The notes under the pieces: model-generated
The model's database searches: none
Told to the model about the DNA's origin: nothing
Seen by the model: the letters and a program-made list of their open reading frames with translations, nothing else
Assembly (NCBI GenBank): GCA_039707655.1
Contig: CM077665.1
Span: 308,326,486 to 308,390,485, forward strand
Length of the DNA stretch: 64,000 nucleotides
Direction of reading: 5' to 3'
Origin: Elymus sibiricus
Taxonomy: Eukaryota; Streptophyta; Magnoliopsida; Poales; Poaceae
Translations under genes and position numbers: made by a program
Part shown: piece by piece, positions 35,783-46,440 of the stretch
Layout: each line of letters opens with the position of its first letter
How positions within the stretch are numbered: the stretch's first letter is position 1

Positions 35783-36667
35783 ATGCAAAGCCACAAGCTT
35801 GGGGATGCTATGTTTGATGAGAATGACATGTTTGAGAATTTATTTGCTGCAATTAATGTTTGTACCAAGCTTGGGGATGCTATGTTTAATGAACATGATA
35901 TTTTAAGTCCCCCAAGTTTTGATATGCACATGTATTATGATGATAACATGCCTCCTATTTATGATGATTGCAATATTTATGAAAGTGGGTTTGGAAGAGT
36001 GTCAACTTTAGATAATAATTATCCCACTATTTTGGAGGGTGTTGAATCTTATTATAATAATAAAAGTGGATTTGGAGAGGTCATGACTTTATTTAGTAAT
36101 GATTCCACTATCTTGGAAGAGGTTACAATTGATTATGATAAGAATGAAGTTGCTACTTATGATGATTATTGTGATGACACTTATGTTATAAAAAGTAGTG
36201 ATGATTATATTTATAAAACTTGTCATGATTATGATTACCCTTTTTCTGAACATTACTCTTTTAATGTGGAAACAATTTATAGTATTCGAATTTCTTATGA
36301 TACTCCCACTATTCCAAATGAGAAGAATTTTGCTTATGTGGAGAGTAGTAAAATTTCTATGCTTGTAGATCATGAAAGTAATGCTTTATGTGATAGCTAT
36401 ATTGTTGAATTCATTCATGATGCTACTGAAAATTATTATGAGGGAGGAATATATGCTTGTAGGAGTTGCAATAATAAAAAGCTTCCTCTCTATGTGTTGA
36501 AAATCGTGAAGTTATGCTTGTTTTGCCTTCCTATGCTAGTTGATTCTTGGTCCCATAAGTTGTTTGCTCACAAAATCCCTATGCATAGGAAGTGGGTTAG
36601 ACTTAAATTTGTTAGTAATATTCTTCACGATGCTCCCATTATGTTTCAATTCTTATCTTCTATGTGA
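35783..36667 (+). CDS. Retroelement Y second ORF, acidic Asp/Tyr-rich protein
   Basis: 294 codons. SHKLGDAMFDE and TKLGDAMFNE are a duplicated motif at residues 3-12 and 32-41; the DNA under each is exactly the element's polypurine-tract motif. The middle is rich in Asp, Tyr and Asn (DDTYVIKSSDDYIYKTCHD). SYIVEFIHDATENYYEGGIY and a C-terminal MFQFLSSM are shared with W and with the pol remnant of Z. It ends 2.8 kb before the 3' LTR. No enzymatic motif was recognised and the role is unknown. Confidence 0.6.
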   Translation: MQSHKLGDAMFDENDMFENLFAAINVCTKLGDAMFNEHDILSPPSFDMHMYYDDNMPPIYDDCNIYESGFGRVSTLDNNYPTILEGVESYYNNKSGFGEVMTLFSNDSTILEEVTIDYDKNEVATYDDYCDDTYVIKSSDDYIYKTCHDYDYPFSEHYSFNVETIYSIRISYDTPTIPNEKNFAYVESSKISMLVDHESNALCDSYIVEFIHDATENYYEGGIYACRSCNNKKLPLYVLKIVKLCLFCLPMLVDSWSHKLFAHKIPMHRKWVRLKFVSNILHDAPIMFQFLSSM

Positions 36668-39450
36668 GCATCATTGACATCATCATGCCTAGCTAGAAAG
36701 GCATTAAAGAAAACCGCTTGTTGGGAGACAACCCAATATTTACCCCTACTGTTTTTGCATGTTCACATGATTAAGCTACTGTAGTAATCATGTTTTATAG
36801 ATTTTTTTTCAATAAAGTGCCAAGTAAAGCCTTTGGGATAGTGTGGATGATAGTTGATTCAATTCTGTCCAAAAACAGAAACTTTTGCGCCCAGTCACAA
36901 AATTGTTGAAAATCACTGGAGCGTCACAAAATTCTGAATTTTTTAAAGTTTATTAATATACAAATTTCCCAGGTTGTCCTAATTTTTCAGAATTTTTGGA
37001 GTTACAGAAGTATGGAAATTTTCCAGATTACTACAGACTGTTCTGTTTTTGACACATTCTGTTTTCATTGTGTTGTTTGCTTATTTTGATGAATCTATGG
37101 GTAGCATCGGAGGGTATGAACCATGGAGAAGTTGTAATACAGTAGATATAACATCAATATAAATTTAGAATGAGTTCACAACAGTACATAAGTGGTGATT
37201 TGCTTTGTTATACTAACGGAGCTTACGAGTTTTCTGTTGAGTTTTGTGTTGTGAAGTTTTCAAGTTTTGGGTGAAGTTTCGATGGACTACGGAATAAGGA
37301 GTGGCAAGAGCCTAAGCTTGGGGATGCCCAAGGCACCCCAAGGTAATACTCAAGGACAACCAAGCATCTAAGCTTGGGGATGCCCCGGATGGCATCCCCT
37401 CTTTCGTCTTCGTTCATCGGTAACCTTCCTTGGAGCTATATTTTTATTCACCACATGATATGTGTTTTGCTTGGAGCATAATTTTATTTTATTAGGATTT
37501 ACTTGCTGTTTGAATAATATCCCAAGATCTGAAATTCTTAAATGTTAGAGAGTCTTCACATAGTTACATAATTATTTGACTACTCATTGATCTTCACTTA
37601 TATCTTTTGGAGTAGTTTGTCAGTTGCTCTAGTGCTTCACTTATATCTTTTTAGAGCACGATGGTGGTTTTATTTTGAAGAAATTGTTGAACTCTCATGC
37701 TTCACTTATATCATTTTGACAGTCTCTAAACAGCGTGGTAATTTGCTTAGGTTATGAATTTAGTCCTAATATGATGGGCATCCAAGAGGGATATAATAAA
37801 AACTTTCATATTAAGTGCATTGAATACTATGAGAAGTTTGATTCCTTATGATTGTTTTGAGATATAAAGATGGTGATATTAGAGTCATGCTAGTGAGTAA
37901 TTGTGGATTGTAGAAATACTTGTTTTGAAGTTTGTGATTCCCGTAGCATGCACGTATGGTGAACCGTTATGTAACGAAGTTGGAGCATGATTTATTTATT
38001 GATTGTCTTCCTTATGAGTGGCGGTCGGGGACGAGCGATGGTCTTTTCATACCAATCTATCCCCCTAGGAGCATGCACGTAGTACTTTGTTTCGATGACT
38101 AATAGATTTTTGCAATAAGTATGTGAGTTCTTTATGACTAATGTTGAGTCCATGGATTATACGCACTCTCACCCTTCCACCATTGATATCCTCTCTAGTA
38201 CCGCGCAACTTTCGCCGGTGCCATAAACCCACCATTTCCCTTCCTCAAAACAGCCACCATACCTACCTATTATGGCATTTCCATAGCCATTCCGAGATAT
38301 ATTGCCATGCAACTTTCCACCGTTCTGTTTATTATGACACGCTTCATCATTGTCATATTGCTTTGCATGATCATGTAGTTGACATAGTATTTGTGGCAAA
38401 GCCACCGTTCATAATTCTTTCATACATGTCACTCTTGATTCATTGCACATCCCGGTACACCGCCGGAGGCATTCATATAGAGTCATATTTTGTTCTAAGT
38501 ATCGAGTTGTAATTCTTGAGTTGTAAGTAAATAAAAGTGTGATGATCTTCATTATTAGAGAATTGTCCCATGTGAGGAAAGGATGATGGAGACTATGATT
38601 CCCCCACAAGTCGGGATGAGACTCCGGACGAAAAAAAAGAGGCCAAAAAAAGAGAGAAGGCCCAAAAAATGAGAGAAAAGAGAGAAGGGGCAATGTTACT
38701 ATCCTTTTACCACACTTGTGCTTCAAAGTAGCACCATGATCTTCATGATAGAGAGTCTCCTATGTTGTCACTTTCATATACTAGTGGGAATTTTTCATTA
38801 TAGAACTTGGCTTGTATATTCCAGTGATGGGCTTCCTCAAATTGCCCTAGGTCTTCGTGAGGAGTTGGATGCACACCCACTTAGTTTCTTTTTGAGCTTT
38901 CATAAACTTATAGCTCTAGTGCATTCGTTGCATGGCAATCCCTACTCACTCACATTGATATCTATTGATGGGCATCTCCATAGCCCACTGATACGCCTAG
39001 TTGATGTGAGACTATCTCCTTCTTTTTGTCTTCTCCACAACCACCATATTCTATTCCACCTATAGTGTTATGTCCATGGCTCACGCTCATGTATTGCGTG
39101 AAAGTTGAAAAGGTTTGAGAACATCAAAAGTATGAAACAATTGCTTGGCTTGTCATGGAGGTTGTGCATGATTTGAATATTTTGTTTCATGAAGATGGAG
39201 CATAGCCAGACTATATGATTTTGTAGGGATAACTTTCTTTGACCATGTTATTTTGAGAAGACATGATTGCCTTATTAGTATGCTTGAAGTATTATTGTTT
39301 TTATGTCAATATTAAACTTTTGTTTTGAATCTTATGGATCTAAACATTCATGCTACAATAAAGAAAATTACATGGATGAATATGTTAGGTAGCATTCCAC
39401 ATCAAAAAATCTCTTTTTATCATTTACCTACTCGAGGACGAGCAGGAATT
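36668..39450 (+). other. 3' internal non-coding region of element Y
   Basis: 2.8 kb without a convincing gene. Matches Z (11310-13301 and 15150-15930) in reverse. It holds two more AAGCTTGGGGATGC motifs (37314-37327 and 37370-37383) and the hairpin segment GGGGATGCCCCGGATGGCAT/CCCC at 37376-37401. Confidence 0.7.
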
Positions 39451-39465
39451 AAGCTTGGGGATGCT
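39451..39465 (+). other. Polypurine tract of Y
   Basis: AAGCTTGGGGATGCT directly abuts the 3' LTR start TGATATG at 39466. It is the plus-strand priming site by position. Confidence 0.8.
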
Positions 39466-40855
39466 TGATATGTCTCCAACGTATCTATAATTTTTGAGTG
39501 TTCCATGCTATTATATTATCTATCTTGGATGTTTTATATGCATTTATATGCTATTTTATATTATTTTTGGGACTAACCTATTAACCTAGAGCCCAGTGCC
39601 AGTTTCTGTTTTTTCCTTGTTTTTGAGTTTTACAGAAAAGGAATACCAAACGGAGTCCAAACTAGTTGAAACTTTACAACGATTTTTTATGGACCAAAAC
39701 AAGCCCACAGAGTATCGGAGGTGGACCAGAGGAGCCACGAGGCATCCACAAGGGTGGAGGGCGCCCCCCCCTAGGGCGCGCCCCCTGCCTTGTCGTCGCC
39801 TCGTGGACCCCCCTGACTTGTTCCCGACGCCAAAAATTCCTATAAATATAGAAACCCACAGAAATAAACCTAGATTGGGAGTTCCGCCACCGCAAGCCTC
39901 TGTAGCCACGAAAAACCAATCGGGAGCCCGTTCTGGCACCCTGCCGGAGGGGGAAACCATCACCGGTAGCCATCTTCATCATCCCGGTGCTCTCCATGAT
40001 GAGGAGGGAGTAGTTCACCCTCGGGGCTGAGGGTATGTACCAGTAGCTATGTGTTTGATCTCTCTCTCTCTCTCGTGTTCTTGATTTGGCACGATCTTGA
40101 TGTACCGCGAGCTTTGTTACTATAGTTGAATCATATGGTGTTTCTTCCCCTCTACCTTCTTGTGATGAATTGAGTCTTGCTCTTTGAGGTTTCGTTATGT
40201 TGGATTGAGTATTGGATTTGAGAACACTTGATGTATGTCTTGCGATGGGATATCAGTGGTGACAATGGGATGTTCTATTGATTCACTTGATGTATGTTTT
40301 GGCACTCAACTCGCGGATTCCCGAGGTGACATTGGGGTAATCTATGCATAGGGGTTGATGCACGTTTTCGTCCCACGTTCTCCGATAGAAACTTTGGAGT
40401 GATTGTTTGTTGCACGTTGAGGGATTGTCATATGATCTAATTATGCTATCATTGTTGAGAGAACTTGCACTAGTGAAAGTATGAACCCTAGGCCTTGTTT
40501 TCAAAAATTGCAATACCGTTTTCGCTCACTTTTACTACTAGTTACCTTGTTGTTTTTATATTTTCAGATTACAAAAACCTATATCTACTATCCATATTAC
40601 ACTTGTATCACCATCTCTTCGCCGAACTAGTGCACCTATACAATTTACCATTGTATTGGGTGTGTTGGGGACACAAGAGACTCTCTGTTATTTGGTTGCA
40701 GGGTTGTTTGAGAGAGACCATCTTCATCCTATGCCTCCCATGGATTGATAAACCTTAGGTCATCCACTTGAGGGAAATTTGCTACTATCCTACAAAACTC
40801 TGCGATTGGAGGCCCAACACGAGTCTACAAGAAGAAGGTTGCGTAGTAGACATCA
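39466..40855 (+). repeat. 3' LTR of element Y
   Basis: 1390 bases, same ends and architecture as the 5' LTR, with a few percent differences by eye (for example a longer (TC)n run near 40060). Followed by TSD TTAAT at 40856-40860. Confidence 0.92.
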
Positions 40856-40860
40856 TTAAT

Positions 40861-41800
40861 AACTGGTATGAAGTCCACCCCAGAAAAAAAGACAATAGCT
40901 CGGGATGATGCACCGATAACTTGGACGTTAACACGGGCGCGACCAATCGTACGGGTGTAGAGGCGCGTTCACACAAAAAACGGATCAAACGCTTAGCTTA
41001 TGTATTTCTCGTGTAAATATATAATTTAGTGCCATTGGTTATTCATTTTAAACATAATGTATTGACGTGTTAATTTTAATATAGATGCACAAAAAGAAAT
41101 GGATATTGTAGTCCGCTACTTAAAAGTGTTACCTCATATGATTACATGGCCTCCATTTCATAAATTGCGTACCCGTTGAATTCATATATGAATATTACAT
41201 ATATTACTTCATAATAGAACCTTAAATCGTCCAAGACTAATGAATTTGAATGCAAAACTAACAATGGTGCATGTACATGATAAAATGGTTATTTGAAGAA
41301 ACATCACTATAACTTTGGCATGCACGACTCAAAAAGAATATTCGGAAAAAAATGTGATATGTGAGTGTCCAATCTTTATAGCATTGAATCGATATTGTAT
41401 CTTTGGCCACGATACGAAGTAGATATTGATTATGTTCAAGCGATGCACGTCCACAATTGCTAGATATTGATACGTGAATGAATTGTGCAATCTCTCTCAC
41501 ACGCATACATATCTCGTTTATCCGTGGGCATCGGAATCACACACGCGCACTTCATGTATTACTCTCCCTCCGTCAAGGTTAGAATTCGTCTTTCTACCCC
41601 GTCCTACAAGTCTCTGACACAAAAACACACACGCTCTCTCTGTCGAACACGCCCACCCCTTTAATTCCGCCCACCCACCGCTACTCATGTCTCAAAGTAT
41701 AACTATGTCTCGCACACATATGCGTAAGGTTAACTCGAGTCCCGGAACCATATGAATACATACAATGGGATTCCAGCAGAGCACCTTTTGTTTTCAGATT
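40861..41800. other. Low-copy-looking flank DNA
   Basis: This continues the sequence left of element Y (33124) once Y and one TTAAT are removed. AT-rich. An isolated Stowaway-like end (CTCCCTCCGTCAAGG) lies at about 41563. No gene recognised. Confidence 0.4.
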
Positions 41801-41802
41801 TC

Positions 41803-41803
41803 G

Positions 41804-41862
<59 letters not shown>
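41803..41862 (+). repeat. (CT)n(CA)n compound microsatellite
   Basis: A run of CT dinucleotides followed directly by a run of about 20 CA dinucleotides. Shorter CA runs recur at 42041, 42121 and 42281. Confidence 0.95.
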
Positions 41863-42059
41863 GCGCACACATTGTTTCTCTCTTTATTTTTTCCGGCACT
41901 TGCATGCACACCGCTTGTTTATCTCCGTGATGCTTTAAGTATGAATCGCACACATGCTATCTACCTATCCCTTACTATAGATATGTAACACACAAACTCC
42001 TTCTCCCTATATCTAAGTGTCACTGGCACCCCCCCCCCCACACACACACACTTCCCGAC

Positions 42060-42345
42060 ACCGAAGGAGTAGGGTGACACCTCGATCTTAATACTAATCT
42101 ATCTACTGGCTTCTCTCTCAAACACACACACACACACTCGCTAGTTGTGCCTCTGTGCCTACCGCGCGCACACTCTCGATACGTATTTCTCTCCCTCTCC
42201 CTCCCCACCCCCCCAACAATGACAGCAGAAGGGTGACACCTTGATCTTAATCTTAATCTATCCATTGGCTTCTCTCTCAAACACACACACACACTCGCTA
42301 GTTGTGTCTCTGTGCCTCGGTCACACACACTCAATACGTCTTTCT
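42060..42345 (+). repeat. Tandem duplication of about 170 bases
   Basis: GGGTGACACCTCGATCTTAA...GGCTTCTCTCTCAAACACAC...ACTCGCTAGTTGTGCCTCTG at 42072-42155 recurs at 42233-42318 with small changes, joined by a CTCC/CCCC-rich spacer. Non-coding. Confidence 0.7.
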
Positions 42346-42605
42346 CTCCGTAGCCCCCGTCGATATGTAGATTTCTCGCGCGCGCACAGCTGTAGTGACG
42401 ATGACGCTGAACCCAGTGTGCCTTGTTTTTACCGGCCTCGTGTGATAGTTTGCACCATGTTTTCTGTTAATTAACAAGGCAACATTTTCTTCGTTACTAC
42501 TAGTGAATTTGAGATCATTCGGGGCAGACATAAAATATATCACTTCAAACCAATTATCGCAGTAACTATTTCAAAGAAATATATCTCTTGCATCGTCCAC
42601 AACGA

Positions 42606-42680
42606 ACATCTGGTGGATTGGTTAGCGCCGGATGCTCGCAACACGATGACCTGAGTTCGAATTCTGTCTTAAACTTTAGA
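42606..42680 (+). ncRNA. tRNA-like (SINE head or tRNA pseudogene) segment
   Basis: GTGGATTGGTTAGCGCC resembles a pol III A box, and 25 bases on GAGTTCGAATTC resembles a B box. The arms do not fold into a proper cloverleaf (the anticodon stem mispairs), so a working tRNA is unlikely. A T/A-rich stretch follows, compatible with a tRNA-derived SINE. Confidence 0.35.
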
Positions 42681-43333
42681 TTTTTATATTTTTTTAAATA
42701 TATACTTCTTTCGCTACTGTACTGACAGTGGAACCCACAGAGTACTTACAATACAATATTAAGGATGACTTTGTTTCTTTTTAACTTTCTGTACGAATCT
42801 GTAGCCACCATGCAAGTCATGTACACTGTACATGCAATTAACTTTTTTTAGAGGGAGAATCATACACGCAATCAACTCAAATGGATTGGATGTGACTATT
42901 ATTTCCAGCATAAGAGCATCTCCAACGGCAACCGGCAAATTTCCTCCTGCTTCCTTCCGCGGAGGACGACATCCAACACAAGCTGCATACATTTTCACAA
43001 CTCTAACCAACCAGAGGAAATTCGTGCAAACATGGACTGATTTCATATAAGCATGAAGGATTTCGTATAAAAAGCCGGATCTTCATGTAAACATGGCGGA
43101 TTTCATTACATTTACATGAACTAAGCGGTGCTAATCCGGCTCTCGTGGTATCATTAATACCTAATCTAAATGGCCGCCCGCGGATCCCTTTGTCTTCCTC
43201 ATGTCTGGCAGACACTTGCGGGGTCGACGAAGGTCCTCGCAAGAGACAAAGCAGCCAAGAGACCACCTATATATGCAGTCGTCGCCTCGGCGGTGGCCTT
43301 CATGGGACCCAAGCGGCGGCGGCCTCCCGTGTT

Positions 43334-43732
43334 CTACTTCTCCTCGATGATGGCGGCGGACACGGAGAAGCTGGCCACCGACTCGTCGCTCTCCGCGCAC
43401 CCGGCTTCTGTCTCTGCCTGCATGGCGCTACCGCGGGCATGGGAGGCACGGCCACAGACACGGGAGGCGCGGCCACCGCAGACATGGGAGGCGCGATACG
43501 ACACAGCAGCGACGACGCCCGTGCCGCCGTGCCGGCGTGGAGCAACTCGACACTCCTGATCGAGCTGAATTGGAGCGTCGAGTTGCTGAACCACGCGCCG
43601 GCTTGGGGCGGAAACTGGCTTCGTCAGGCCAGGCGAGGTAGGTGAAGCACGGAGCATCCTCACTCGTATCCGGAGGGCTCGGCGGGCCACCCAGCCGGCT
43701 AGTATGCCGGAGAACGGCTCCTCGGAAGCCAT
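43334..43732 (-). CDS. Unrecognised 132-residue protein
   Basis: Minus-strand frame with a genuine ATG at 43730-43732 (MASEEPFSGILAGWVARRAL) and TAG at 43334-43336. The product is Arg/Ala/Ser-rich with QLDAPIQLDQECRVAPRRHG in the middle and a C-terminal SVSAAIIEEK. A diverged paralogue lies at 53565-54280 (AAPIQLEEECRLAPRR is the shared core), and the DNA homology extends over both flanks. No known domain is recognised. Conservation of the LD/EE-EC core between two loci suggests it was once coding; its tie to a mobile element makes transposon origin or capture likely. Confidence 0.45.
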   Translation of the reverse strand: MASEEPFSGILAGWVARRALRIRVRMLRASPTSPGLTKPVSAPSRRVVQQLDAPIQLDQECRVAPRRHGGTGVVAAVSYRASHVCGGRASRVCGRASHARGSAMQAETEAGCAESDESVASFSVSAAIIEEK

Positions 43733-44274
43733 CGGAAGAGTGGAGAAAATGGTGAAGGAGCAGATGGGGGAGCGGCGGAGGGGTGCGATTCTTGCCCGCC
43801 GTCTGGCCTCATTTAAACAAAGGGCGGACGGTACGAGCCTTGCTGGCGTCTGGCCTCATTTAAACTGAGGGCGGATGGGAGGAGCTCGGCCGGCGTTGCG
43901 TTTAATTCCGGACCGCTCATGGACGGACGTGCGGCCGGAGTAGGTTTCTCGGTTTGCATGCGGGTTTAATGGAGGCGTTTGATGGAGGCGATGAGGCGTG
44001 TTCAGCCGGGCGTGCAGTGGGCGTCGTATTACTATTTGATTTGACTACTAGTAAACTAGGACGGTAAAAATAAATTGAGAAATGGACGGTAAACTAGTAG
44101 TAAACTAGGACAGTTCCCGATACGGCTTTAATGCAAACGAGGGAGAGGGTAGCGGTTCCCGAAATGTTGAACGACCAATGATGCATCCTCCTTTAATTAG
44201 TAGCATGCTGAGGGATGTAGGGAGGAGGACGCGGAAAGGAGGCAGCACGATGTGAATGCAACGCAGTTCGCACT

Positions 44275-44284
44275 CATATAAAGG
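44275..44284 (+). promoter_or_regulatory. TATA box of the downstream ORF
   Basis: CATATAAAGG, about 30 bases upstream of a plausible start of transcription (CATTCCAATGCATCCACC) and about 95 bases before the ATG at 44375. The context is a compact GC-rich core promoter, unlike the surrounding repeats. Confidence 0.55.
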
Positions 44285-44374
44285 CGCCCCTCCATTCCAA
44301 TGCATCCACCACATTGTACGCACCTACGCACCTACACTAAGCACAACAGTGCTCACTCCAGACCCATAGCGGCG

Positions 44375-45040
44375 ATGCGCGTGAGCGGCCAGCGGCTCTG
44401 CCAGATGGTCCACGACGCCGGCCTGCTACGACTCTCAGTTGGACTAGATGATCGTTGCACCATCAAAAAGTTCACCGTCGTCAAGAAGCTCACGGACGAC
44501 ATCACCGTACTCCTCCAGCCCGCGCGCCTAGGCTCCTCGTTGCCTGCCACCCTAATCGGCCTCCATGGTGAGAACCTCTTTCAAGCATTGGTGGCCCTGC
44601 GACTGCCCGCCGACGCAACGAAGAATGTCCACCTTTAGGTGGCGCTCGCCGCGAGGCGCCTCGCCCTGCAAGAATTCATCAACCTACACATCCACGTGTA
44701 CGAGGAATTCGTGTACATAGGAATCTACAAGGCCAGTGAGGACGCTACGACGTTGGCCTTCGTCAACCGGCTGGAAGCCTTGTACGCCTTTGTTGAGAAG
44801 CACCTTGACCTCGCCGCAAAACCACCTCTAATAAGCCACCGGTCGGTGGACCGGCGCACTAAGTCGAGGAGGAGGAGGTCGTTGATGGATGCATCTTTCT
44901 TCTCGCCTCCTCTAACCATCACTACGATCGCGTCGTCGTGGCCTTATTTCTTATTGTACTATTGCAATATCGTTCCAGTGGATAAAGACATGTGTGATCC
45001 CTTTTCTCACATTTGGCGTCAATTATATGCATCACTATAA
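44375..45040 (+). pseudogene. Unrecognised gene, broken by one in-frame TAG
   Basis: ATG at 44375 opens MRVSGQRLCQMVHDAGLLRL and runs 88 codons to TAG at 44636-44638; the same frame then continues for 134 codons (VALAARRLALQEFINLHIHV ... RRTKSRRRRSLMD) to 45040. Protein-like composition on both sides of the stop and an upstream TATA box suggest a once-functional single-exon gene of about 220 codons inactivated by one base change (GAG or CAG to TAG). The Arg/Lys run at about residue 165 could be a nuclear signal. I recognise no family. It may still make an 87-residue product. Confidence 0.5.
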
Positions 45041-45473
45041 CTAGTACTCCCTCCGTCAACACACGAAGGGGACCAACAAACCAGGATGGACGTTGTGCTT
45101 ACCTTTTGCCTCAACTTCATAATTTATGTAAATTCAAAACTACGACCGAACCTATAAATTCAAAACTAATCATGCAGCACGCCTGTCACGTTCGCAAGTT
45201 CGAAACGAGAAACTGGAACACGTATATGAACCACATTGTCGTTCTGGCCCCCCAGTCAACGCGCATTGGCTAGGCTTTGTACATATAACTACAACATGTG
45301 GGACCGCATTTGACCAAACCGATGATGCGCCAACCTAGCTACTAGTACTATGTGCCCCGCTTTATCGGGCGTGAAAAGCTCCGCCCTAGCGTTTCCAATC
45401 GTTTTTTTAGGGAACCAATCGTTATTTCTATGTATCGATCGCACCAAGGAGCAGAACCAAAAGTTACAATTTA

Positions 45474-45878
45474 TCTCTACTCTTATAAAAAACAGAGTTG
45501 GTGATGATGGTGTGCCTGCCATCCTGCAATATAGGCCGTCCGATCTATATCTGACGGATAGGAAGAAAACTATTGCAATTTTGCAAAAAGATACCCGCAC
45601 CCCTCTCCACAATTGCAGATAAGGCCTTCCCTCGTTCATCCTTCCCTCGTGCAATGCACGTGCATTGCACGGAACATCAAGATGCAATTATATGAGTAGT
45701 TTATCTTGTGGGAGATAAGGATGAACGAGGGAAGGCCTTATCTGCAAATGTTGAGAGGGGTGCGGGTATCTTTTTGCAAAATTGCAATAGTTTCCTTCCT
45801 GTCCATCAGATATAGATCGGACAGCCTATATTGTAGGATGGCGGGCACACCAGCATCACCAACTTTGTTTTTTATAAG
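45474..45878. mobile_element. Two small Helitron-like copies, 3' ends facing
   Basis: 45474-45660 runs forward from TCTCTACTCTTATAAAAAAC. 45661-45878 is the same sequence in reverse, ending CTTTGTTTTTTATAAGA. They meet at a GTGCAATGCACGTGCATTGCAC palindrome-like junction. The family ends in the hairpin CCGTGCAATGCACGG plus GCATCTTGCTAGT, matching the Helitron rule (5' TC, 3' hairpin, then CTRRT). Non-autonomous. Confidence 0.6.
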
Positions 45879-46440
45879 ACTAGCAAGATGCCCGTGCATT
45901 GCACGGAACATCAAGATGCATTTATTTACAAAACATCTGTTCTGATTGACCCATGCAGGAGTAATCCCATGTGTAAAAACTAATGATATCTCAAGAATTT
46001 CATCGATAAAATGGTATCTCGATAATTTCATCAAAAAAATGATATCTCGAGAAAGATGAGAGATAAGGTGAGGAGGAGTGGGGCGCGGTGGTGATTGGTG
46101 GTCAGACTTAGCGAAGGCATGGGGATGGACGACGCTGGCAGCGGCCACCATGCCAGATTGTTCCAGAGGCTTCCTTTTTTAATTACTCAACAATGAAGTT
46201 ATGGGAGACAAGGATGAACGAGAGAGGTGCGGGTATCCTTTTGCAAAATTCTTGTGGGACATAAGGATGAACGAGGGAAGGCCTTATCTGCAAATGTGGA
46301 GAGGGGTGCGGGTGTCTTTTTGCAAAATTGCAATAGTTTCCTTCCTATCCGTCACATATAGATCGGACAGCCTATATTGCAGGATGGCAGGCACACCATC
46401 ATCACCAACTTTGTTTTTTATAAGAAAAAAAGTAGAGATA
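45879..46440 (-). mobile_element. Helitron-like element, 562 bases
   Basis: Starts on the plus strand with ACTAGCAAGATGC and CCGTGCATTGCACGG (the CTAGT end plus hairpin on the minus strand), and ends with the ATAAAAAAC-type 5' terminus near 46425-46440. It carries about 300 bases of extra internal sequence with a partial internal duplication of GGATGAACGAG...GGTGCGGGTAT. It directly abuts another copy on the left and the CACTA end on the right. Confidence 0.6.

Larger units (their letters stand above)
33130..40855 (+). mobile_element. Complete non-autonomous Gypsy LTR retrotransposon Y, TSD TTAAT
   Basis: LTRs 33130-34513 and 39466-40855 (TGATACG/TGATATG ... GACATCA), with perfect TTAAT duplications at 33125-33129 and 40856-40860. 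It has a perfect tRNA-Asp primer site, a polypurine tract and two ORFs in the gag position, but no protease, RT or integrase. The LTRs differ at scattered sites, visibly less than W's. U3 and the 3' internal region match Z; R-U5 and the ORFs match W. Confidence 0.93.

Noticed and set aside
38141..38512. 123-codon frame in Y, similar to a frame at 12234-12614 in Z
   Set aside because: The similarity is simply shared retroelement non-coding DNA; the two frames differ by disruptive changes at their starts and no ATG is conserved.
41752..41988. Frame encoding a His-Thr repeat (SHTHTHTHTHTHTP)
   Set aside because: It is the (CA)n microsatellite translated.
42606..42680. Functional tRNA gene
   Set aside because: A and B box-like motifs are present but the anticodon and acceptor stems do not pair.
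45043..45062. Stowaway-like terminus ACTCCCTCCGTCAAC (also at about 41563 and 59807)
   Set aside because: Only one end is seen at each place, with no matching partner within a few hundred bases, so no complete MITE is called.
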